A stretch of DNA of 5,030 nucleotides from Eutrophocola sp964490145. Lineage in GTDB: Bacteria; Pseudomonadota; Gammaproteobacteria; Pseudomonadales; Pseudohongiellaceae. Location: assembly GCA_964490145.1 (NCBI GenBank), contig CAZBBS010000165.1, positions 1-5,030 of the forward strand, given 5' to 3'. How positions within the stretch are numbered: the stretch's first letter is position 1; each line of letters begins with the position of its first letter. The notes under the pieces were generated by a model. That model worked only from the letters and a program-made list of their open reading frames with translations, ran no database searches and was not told where the DNA came from. The position numbers were made by a program, and so were the translations under genes. Of the stretch, positions 4,992-5,030 are shown one piece after another.

Positions 4992-5030
4992 GTCCCTGCC
5001 TCCTGCCTCCTGCCTCCTGCCTCCTGCCTC
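4992..5030 (+). repeat. Second clean CCTCCTG heptad array at the right edge
   Basis: Four exact CCTCCTG copies (4999-5026) and a partial fifth (5027-5030) run off the window. A diverged unit, GTCCCTG (4992-4998), comes first. Unit and orientation match the array at 1-56, so the window is bracketed by two direct copies. If the composite layout holds, a short hairpin of the GCxC-3 nt-GxGC type should lie just past the window end. Confidence 0.93.

Overview
The window holds four complete protein genes at bacterial coding density, with a base composition I judge to be moderately GC-rich. The gene families and small dispersed hairpin repeats suggest an environmental, probably marine, gammaproteobacterium. 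That placement is an inference; no rRNA or other marker gene is present. I see no tRNA, rRNA, CRISPR array, transposase gene or phage gene.

Layout, left to right. (1) A perfect 7-bp tandem repeat (CCTCCTG, seven copies plus a variant) opens the window and runs into a small hairpin. (2) After a plausible sigma-70 promoter comes a CmcJ/NvfI/AsaB-type non-heme iron oxygenase gene (165-995, +). (3) A 177-bp gap carries a REP-type hairpin and an inverted repeat lying over the first ATG of a major facilitator transporter gene (1173-2465, +). (4) The transporter gene meets a metallo-beta-lactamase-fold hydrolase gene (2518-3402, -) tail to tail. A perfect 13-bp inverted repeat with A/T-rich arms fills the whole 52-bp gap and should terminate both transcripts. 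(5) A 209-bp divergent control region, with candidate sigma-70 and sigma-54 promoters, separates the hydrolase from a secreted DUF6152-type protein (3612-4757, +), which ends at a strong terminator. (6) The last 225 bp are non-coding. They carry a decayed, inverted copy of the left-edge heptad/hairpin element and then a second clean heptad array that runs off the window in the same orientation as the first.

How the genes may work together: an iron oxygenase, a 12-helix transporter, a lactonase-like hydrolase and an exported protein would suit a small module that modifies, moves and hydrolyses an organic molecule. No substrate can be read from the sequence, and the genes are not one operon (two directions, several promoters). 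The most distinctive non-gene signal is the composite repeat. Two copies share the same heptad-plus-hairpin layout, and their stems differ by a compensatory base-pair change, which suggests a mobile or structurally selected family rather than simple slippage.
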